From Streptomyces sp. NRRL WC-3626 (GTDB lineage: Bacteria; Actinomycetota; Actinomycetes; Streptomycetales; Streptomycetaceae), in assembly GCF_000718785.1 (NCBI RefSeq), contig NZ_JOCA01000008.1, forward strand, positions 124,001-188,000: a stretch of DNA of 64,000 nt, given 5' to 3'. This document shows, piece by piece, positions 59,345 to 64,000 of the stretch; the stretch's first letter is position 1, and each line of letters opens with the position of its first letter. The notes beneath the pieces were generated by a model. That model searched no databases, had not been told where the DNA came from, and saw only the letters and a program-made list of their open reading frames with translations. Made by a program: the position numbers and the translations under genes.

Positions 59345-60414
59345 GCGTGGAGGTCGCTCGTGTCGTCGTTCTCGCGGTCGTCGTCGCGGTCGGTGTCGCC
59401 TACTACCGTCGGATCATGGGCGGGCCGTCCTCACCCCGGCGTTCGTCGCGGAGGGCCGAGGCGCTGGGTTTTCTGCCGCAGTCCGCGCAGAACACGCTGC
59501 AAGTTGCCGCCGACGCCGACCTGGAACGCGCCAAGGCCGCTGCGGCACAGGGGCGTTGGGAGCCGGCGGCGCAGTTGCTGGCGCGGACCAGGGAGCAGCG
59601 CGACTGGGCTCGGCGTTCGCTCTACTCCGACGCGCTCGGTTCGCACCGGGCGGCGCGTCGGGGCAGCTGGCTGGACGCGTGGGAGGCGGCGGTCGGGCCG
59701 GACGATCCCGACGCGGCGCTGGTGCGGGCCCGGGCGACGGTGTCCCTGGCCTGGCGGCTACGGGGTGGCGGCTGGGCGAAGGACACCAGCCGGGAACAGT
59801 TCGCCGGTTTCCACGACACGCTCGGGCGTGCGCCGCGACTGCACACGCGCGCGGCGGAACTGAACCCCGAGGACCCCTCGCCGTACGTCTCCGAGATCTG
59901 GACCGCGCTCGGTCTGGGGTACTCGCGGGAGCGGATGCGCGGGATCTGGAAGGAGATCACCGTCCGGGATCCGTATCACTACGGTGCGCACTGCGCGGCG
60001 CTTCAGTACTGGTGTGCGAAGTGGCGCGGCTCGGAGGATCTGGCCGTCTCCTTCGCCCGCGACGCCATGGCAGGGGCTCCCCGCGGCAGCCTGCTCAGCG
60101 CGCTGCCGTTGATCGCGTGGTACGAGCACCGCGACGACCACGCGAAGGACGCCGACTTCCGGGCGCCGTACCTGGTCGCCATGGTGGACGCGGTCCTCGC
60201 GGACGTGGCCGAGGCGCCGCAGGGCCACCCGGACACGGCGTCCGTGCGGCATCTGCTGGCGTACTTCCTGACCCGGCAGGGCCGGCACGAGGCGGCGTTG
60301 CTGCAGTTCCGGCTGGTCGACGGGTACGTGGACGCCCTTCCGTGGCGGTACTGGGACGACCCGGCGGCCGTGTACTGCCTGTGGCGGGATCGGGCGGTCA
60401 AGGGCGCGCGGTGA
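59341..60414 (+). CDS. Membrane-anchored helical-repeat protein, unknown function
   Basis: 357 residues from GTG 59341 (SVEVARVVVLAVVVAVG), with a second GTG at 59347. One N-terminal membrane helix (about 4-20) is followed by a cytosolic helical region with repeat-like units (LERAKAAAAQGRWEPAAQLL; YLVAMVDAVLADVAEAPQGH; LLAYFLTRQGRHEAALLQFR) and aromatic motifs (MRGIWKEITVRDPYHYGAHC). I recognise no catalytic motif; a scaffold role is possible. Confidence 0.6.
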   Translation: MSVEVARVVVLAVVVAVGVAYYRRIMGGPSSPRRSSRRAEALGFLPQSAQNTLQVAADADLERAKAAAAQGRWEPAAQLLARTREQRDWARRSLYSDALGSHRAARRGSWLDAWEAAVGPDDPDAALVRARATVSLAWRLRGGGWAKDTSREQFAGFHDTLGRAPRLHTRAAELNPEDPSPYVSEIWTALGLGYSRERMRGIWKEITVRDPYHYGAHCAALQYWCAKWRGSEDLAVSFARDAMAGAPRGSLLSALPLIAWYEHRDDHAKDADFRAPYLVAMVDAVLADVAEAPQGHPDTASVRHLLAYFLTRQGRHEAALLQFRLVDGYVDALPWRYWDDPAAVYCLWRDRAVKGAR

Positions 60415-60451
60415 GGCCGGACGCCACCGCTGCCGCACCGCACCGGTCGAT

Positions 60452-60862
60452 CTAACGGAGGAGCGACGTGGGCCTGCGCAGGGCGTGCCACAGTCCCGTC
60501 CCGAGCGGTACGACCGTCATGGCGAAGAAGACCCAGAACAGGAACTCGGCACCGGGTGCGAGGTCGTAGACCGTGCCGTCCTCCCACCGGCAGTAGGCGC
60601 GCGGCGGAAACGGGGTGGAGATCCCGGAGACCTCACCGTCCCCGAGGATGCCTTCGCGCATCGGCACCCTCGGGCAGGGGGCGGTCTCCGGGAACAGGGA
60701 CGCGTCGTCAGCCGTCATGATCACGACCCAGGTGAGGGCGCAGACCGGCACCGTCCAGAACACCGAGGTCCGCACCCACACCGGCAGCAGCGGATGCACC
60801 AGCAGCCCGCGCAGCGCCACCCAGCCGACCACGAGCCCAACGAAGACCGCGAGCAGCGTCAT
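60452..60862 (-). CDS. Small membrane protein
   Basis: 136 residues (MTLLAVFVGLVVGWVALRGL). Three hydrophobic segments are seen, at about 2-20, 34-50 and 106-124 (FLFWVFFAMTVVPLGTGLW), with an extracytoplasmic loop between the second and third holding two cysteines (APCPRVP; RAYCRWED) that could form a disulfide. Family unrecognised. It converges with the preceding gene. Confidence 0.6.
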   Translation of the reverse strand: MTLLAVFVGLVVGWVALRGLLVHPLLPVWVRTSVFWTVPVCALTWVVIMTADDASLFPETAPCPRVPMREGILGDGEVSGISTPFPPRAYCRWEDGTVYDLAPGAEFLFWVFFAMTVVPLGTGLWHALRRPTSLLR

Positions 60863-61093
60863 GACACCCCCGAGTCCGTCAGCACGCCCGTCACTCCCCC
60901 TGAGTCCGGTGCCGGGACGACCCTAGCCCCACCGGGCATCCCCGACGTACACGAGCCCGTCGGTGCGGGACCGGACGTTGAGAAGTCCCGCCGCTCATCC
61001 ACTCGTTGACAGCGCCAACACGTGTGCTTCATGCTCTGGTCAACAACTAGATCGTTTCCTGGTGGAAGCGCCCACGGACCGGAGTTCAGCGCC

Positions 61094-62149
61094 ATGTCCC
61101 GTCCCCGACGCCTCGCCCCCGTGGCGTTGCTGCTCGTGTCGGCCCTCACGCTCGTCGGATGCGGTTCCGACGAGGAACCGGCGGCCGGGCCGTCCTCCGA
61201 AGCCGCCGCCGAGGCGGAGGTCGGGCAGAGCCCGCCCGAACCGGACACCGACGCGCCTGTCGAGGACGACACCTCGCTCGTCGACCTTCTCCGGTCGGCC
61301 GGGGTCGACGACGACCTCGTGAACCGACTGGGCGAGGTGGGGGACGCCAACGGCTACGGCCTTGGTGAGGGCGTGGAGACGAGTCTGGAGGAACGGCAGG
61401 GGCTGGCGGCCCTCCAGGTCGACACATGCCGTGACGTGGCCGTCGGACACCGTACGTGGGAGGGGATCCAGGCTTCGGACGTCAGCTCGGGCGGGACCGA
61501 GGAGCAGGCCGCGGCCATGGCGGACTTCCTGCGGAAGGAGTTCTGCCCGCACGTCGCGCCCTACAAGGAGGCGCCGTTGCCGAAGCAGACCCTCGACGGA
61601 CCGGAGGAGGACGCCAGGGAGGGGCGCGGGCTGGGCTCACCGATCTCCTGGTGGGACTCCCGGTACCGGCGTGTCTCGTGGTCGAGGGAATGCGCGGCCC
61701 AGACGGGTCAGTCCATCGGGGACCCCGTCGCCTACCGGCTGTCGGACGACGCCGTCGTCTGCGCCACCGTGCCGCCGGCGGAGCAGCTGAAGGACCATCT
61801 CATCAGCGTGGACGTCGTGTTCGCGGAGCCGGCCGGTGAGAAGCGGGCGCTGGAGGCCGCGCTGTCCCTGCTCCCGCTCGACGCGGTGGCGGAGGACAGG
61901 ACGGAGGGCGTCAATCCCGACTGGTCGTATCTCGAGGGCGGTTGCCTCAACGTCAACATTCAGAGCCAGCGCCTCAAGGATGTCGTCGAGGGCCTCGAGA
62001 AGGACGCCGAACCGTGGGCGTACGCCCTGTACTACTCCGACGGATCCACCGGCGACGGTGCGGTCGGCCCGTACACCGGGAAGATCAAGCAGGTCTCCCT
62101 GTCCACGGGGAGGAACGACCCCACGGACAGCGGAGATCTGACCTGCTGA
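61094..62149 (+). CDS. Putative lipoprotein, unknown function
   Basis: 351 residues from ATG 61094 (MSRPRRLAPVALLLVSALT); upstream in-frame starts would bury the signal peptide. The lipobox LVGC is followed by an acidic, Ala/Glu-rich spacer. The mature protein has paired cysteines (VDTCRDVAVG; KEFCPHVAPY; SRECAAQTG; AVVCATVPP; GGCLNVNIQ; DLTC) and no known catalytic motif. Probably surface exposed. Converges with the PUA-like gene, stop to stop about 10 bases. Confidence 0.75.
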   Translation: MSRPRRLAPVALLLVSALTLVGCGSDEEPAAGPSSEAAAEAEVGQSPPEPDTDAPVEDDTSLVDLLRSAGVDDDLVNRLGEVGDANGYGLGEGVETSLEERQGLAALQVDTCRDVAVGHRTWEGIQASDVSSGGTEEQAAAMADFLRKEFCPHVAPYKEAPLPKQTLDGPEEDAREGRGLGSPISWWDSRYRRVSWSRECAAQTGQSIGDPVAYRLSDDAVVCATVPPAEQLKDHLISVDVVFAEPAGEKRALEAALSLLPLDAVAEDRTEGVNPDWSYLEGGCLNVNIQSQRLKDVVEGLEKDAEPWAYALYYSDGSTGDGAVGPYTGKIKQVSLSTGRNDPTDSGDLTC

Positions 62150-62159
62150 ACGTGGTCCG

Positions 62160-62558
62160 CTACAGCCCCGCTCGCGCGAGCAGCACCGGAAGTGCCTCGG
62201 GCTTCACCTTCTGCACCGACCGCACCTGGCCCAGGCCCAGTTCGTCCCGGCTCACCGGGTCGCGGTAGAGCGACTTCGTCGCCTCGGTCAGCAGGGTGAC
62301 GGGTACCACGAAGGGGATGTCGGGGTCCTCGTCGTCGGAGCGGGGTTCCTCGTCGACCTCGGCCACGGCGGCGACCGCCGCCTCGGGTCTGCTGAAGAAG
62401 AACCAGAGGCGGTCGCCGGGTCCCATACGGTTGCGGCGGCCGAGCCAGAGCTCCAACGCGGGTTCCTCTTGCGCCAGTTGGAGCATCGTCTCCTTGTCGG
62501 ACGGTTCACCGTCCAGTGTGTCCCTGCGCGGATCGAGGATGTAGATCCAGTCCGCCAT
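62160..62558 (-). CDS. PUA/EVE-like domain protein
   Basis: 132 residues from ATG 62558 (MADWIYILDPRRDTLDG). The pattern WLGRRNRMGPGDRLWFFFSR with a later VTLLTEATKSLYRDPVSRDE resembles EVE/PUA-like folds, which in related proteins read modified bases in DNA or RNA. It lies 110 bases downstream of the truncated DNA methyltransferase on the same strand, which suits a modified-base link; this is inference from fold resemblance and position. Confidence 0.55.
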   Translation of the reverse strand: MADWIYILDPRRDTLDGEPSDKETMLQLAQEEPALELWLGRRNRMGPGDRLWFFFSRPEAAVAAVAEVDEEPRSDDEDPDIPFVVPVTLLTEATKSLYRDPVSRDELGLGQVRSVQKVKPEALPVLLARAGL

Positions 62559-62668
62559 GCAAATCCCCTTCGTTCAGGACGCTCGGCCCGCGTGAAGACA
62601 CTTCGATGCAGCGTCTCATCGTGCCAGACACCTGGAGGATTCGCGTACACGTTTTCGACACGAAGGTG

Positions 62669-64000
62669 TCAGGTGCCGGGTTTCAGCGCCCCGTTGCTCA
62701 GCCCGTCGCGGGCCAGTGCCGCGATCTGGCGGCTGAGTTCCGTCACCCGGCGCGACCGCTCCTCGAACTCGCGCAGCGCGTGGAAGGCGGCGCCGTACTC
62801 GCGTTGGGCGGTGATGTCCATCTGCGGGATGCGGGCGCCCTTGCTGTCGAGGCGGAAGGTACCGCTGGCGGTGGTGGAGCGGCGGCTGTTGGCGGCGCTG
62901 TGCAGGAAACCCTGGAGGAAGTCGGTGTCGAGCTGGTCGCTGACGGAGACCGGTTCGGGGTCGGCGTACTCGACCAGCCCGGCCCTGGTCAGGTCGGCGA
63001 CGCTGACACTGGGGCCCTCCAGGGCGCCGGTGCCTTCGCCGGCGACGAGGACGGGCAGGAGTTCGGTCAGGCGCCGCACGTGTTCGGTGAGCTCCTGGCG
63101 CAGGGTGTCGTACTCCGTCACGTAGTCGCGGTGGAACTCCTCGACGTGGCGGCTCGGGGTGAGGTCGACCGTGTCGTCGAGCAGGTCGATCTGGGGGACC
63201 TCGGTGATCTGCCGGGGCCGCGGCTCCAGGGGATCGTCCGGGCCGCCCGAGGTGAGGTCGACCATGCGTACGGTGCCGGCCGTGTCGTCCGGTGTGCGCG
63301 GCCGGCGCAGATGCCACAGGTGGACGGGGAGGGAGTGTGCGGCGGCCGTGCCGGGTGCCAGGGCGGTGACCTGGGTGAGGATGCCCCGGCGGACGAGTTC
63401 GGCGCGGATGCGGCGGCCGGCCTTGCGGTACGCCACGGAGGCGGGCATGACCATCACGACCCGGCCACCGGGTGCGGTGTGCGCGTACGCGTGCTGGAGC
63501 CAGGCGAGTTCACCCTCGGCGCGGGAGGGGGTGCCGAGTTCCCAGCGGGGGTCGAGGAGGAGTTCCTCCCTGCCCCAGTCGGTGTCGCTGACCGGCGGGT
63601 CGCAGACGACGAGGTCGGCCTTGAGGCCGGGCCACCGGTCCGCGCGCAGCGAGTCGCCCTGTGCGATCTCGGTGCGGGTGAGTCCGGCGAGGCCGGCCCG
63701 TGACTGCGCGAGCCGGGCGCTGCGGGTGTCGGCCTCCTGGCCGTACCGCCGCGCGTCCGGTCCGGTGCCGAGGGCGAGCAGGAGCGTGCCGATGCCGCAG
63801 GCGGGGTCGAGCAGCACCGCGTCGGCCGCCACGTCGCCGGCGAAGTGCCGGACGGCCCGGACGACGCGGGGCGAGGTCACCTGCTCCGAACCGGCCCGCC
63901 GTACGGACTCGGTGAAGCGCTCGGCGAGGCCGTTGACCACGTCGGCGGCGGAACCGCCGGCCGCCATCTGCCGGGCCAGCCGGACCGCCTGCTCGGGCAG
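62669..64000 (-). CDS. DNA methyltransferase-like protein with altered motif IV (5' end outside window)
   Basis: The open frame reads from the window edge (LPEQAVRLARQMAAGGSAA) to the stop at 62669, giving 443 visible residues; the ATG at 63967 is internal. Motif I is intact (LLDPACGIGTLLLAL), but motif IV, normally (N/D)PP(Y/F), reads CDPPVSDTDW at 63590-63601, replacing the aromatic residue that holds the flipped adenine by Val. The order of motifs, IDLLDDTVDLTPSRH and the C-terminal specificity/coiled-coil tail match the intact gene at 15372 (VDLLDDVVDLTPARL). It may be a non-catalytic DNA-binding derivative or have changed specificity. Confidence 0.75.
   Translation of the reverse strand: MPEQAVRLARQMAAGGSAADVVNGLAERFTESVRRAGSEQVTSPRVVRAVRHFAGDVAADAVLLDPACGIGTLLLALGTGPDARRYGQEADTRSARLAQSRAGLAGLTRTEIAQGDSLRADRWPGLKADLVVCDPPVSDTDWGREELLLDPRWELGTPSRAEGELAWLQHAYAHTAPGGRVVMVMPASVAYRKAGRRIRAELVRRGILTQVTALAPGTAAAHSLPVHLWHLRRPRTPDDTAGTVRMVDLTSGGPDDPLEPRPRQITEVPQIDLLDDTVDLTPSRHVEEFHRDYVTEYDTLRQELTEHVRRLTELLPVLVAGEGTGALEGPSVSVADLTRAGLVEYADPEPVSVSDQLDTDFLQGFLHSAANSRRSTTASGTFRLDSKGARIPQMDITAQREYGAAFHALREFEERSRRVTELSRQIAALARDGLSNGALKPGT

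Noticed and set aside
1..64000. CRISPR arrays, rRNA operons or complete insertion sequences
   Set aside because: No regularly spaced direct repeats beyond the single pair at 42971-43020, no rRNA-like sequence, and no intact transposase with inverted repeats were seen.

Overview
The window is 64 kb of very GC-rich DNA (roughly 70% or more by eye) with GTG/TTG starts, third-position G/C bias, bldB/Scr1-type XRE-DUF397 regulators, a SAV2177-type methyltransferase and many Ser/Thr kinases. This points to an actinomycete, most likely Streptomyces. It looks like an accessory, arm-like chromosomal segment. Housekeeping-type genes are interleaved with modules that resemble conflict/defence cassettes, including decayed ones. 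No rRNA, tRNA, CRISPR array or complete insertion sequence was recognised.

Layout. 1-7.9 kb: a truncated MDR dehydrogenase, a CDP-alcohol phosphatidyltransferase, a small unknown gene, a large membrane protein with a periplasmic-binding-protein ectodomain, an HD phosphohydrolase, a YceI protein and a SAV2177 methyltransferase. 8.1-15.2 kb: an unknown cysteine-rich protein, then a four-gene minus-strand operon encoding a helical-repeat protein, a small zinc-ribbon-like protein, an Hsp70 ATPase fused to a Regnase/Zc3h12a-type NYN RNase, and a soluble Ser/Thr kinase. 15.4-24.1 kb: an HTH-DNA methyltransferase-specificity fusion and a complete type I restriction-modification operon in the order hsdM-hsdS-hsdR. 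24.2-25.8 kb: a DUF397/XRE/anti-sigma-like ATPase trio. 25.9-29.8 kb: a Ser/Thr kinase next to a UvrD-like helicase with a RelE/ParE-like N terminus. 30-42.9 kb: NlpC/P60 protein, XRE-nSTAND-WD40 protein, I36-like inhibitor, lipoproteins, a GH81 beta-1,3-glucanase with a LacI-type operator, an AraC regulator and an FxLYD-like membrane protein. 43.3-47.4 kb: a CoiA-like protein with three tandem C-terminal repeats, followed by a TTA-containing Ser/Thr kinase. 47.5-51.9 kb: epimerase, NTF2-like protein, SDR, Rrf2 regulator with an operator array, and an S66 peptidase. 50.5-52.4 kb also holds remnants of a PIN toxin, an IS630-type transposase, the UvrD-like helicase and a collapsed copy of the CoiA-like/kinase pair. 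52.6-57.2 kb: two overlapping dynamin-like GTPase genes. 57.3-64 kb: ricin-type lectin, AraC regulator, membrane proteins, a lipoprotein, a PUA/EVE-like protein and a truncated DNA methyltransferase with an altered catalytic motif.

A recurrent theme is a Ser/Thr kinase placed beside a nucleic-acid-acting or ATPase partner: the Hsp70-RNase, the RelE-like/UvrD helicase and the CoiA-like protein. Partial, degraded copies of two of these modules sit together at 52.07-52.40 kb. The Hsp70-NYN RNase/kinase operon and the CoiA-like/kinase operon are the best candidates for undescribed systems; their defence role is inference.
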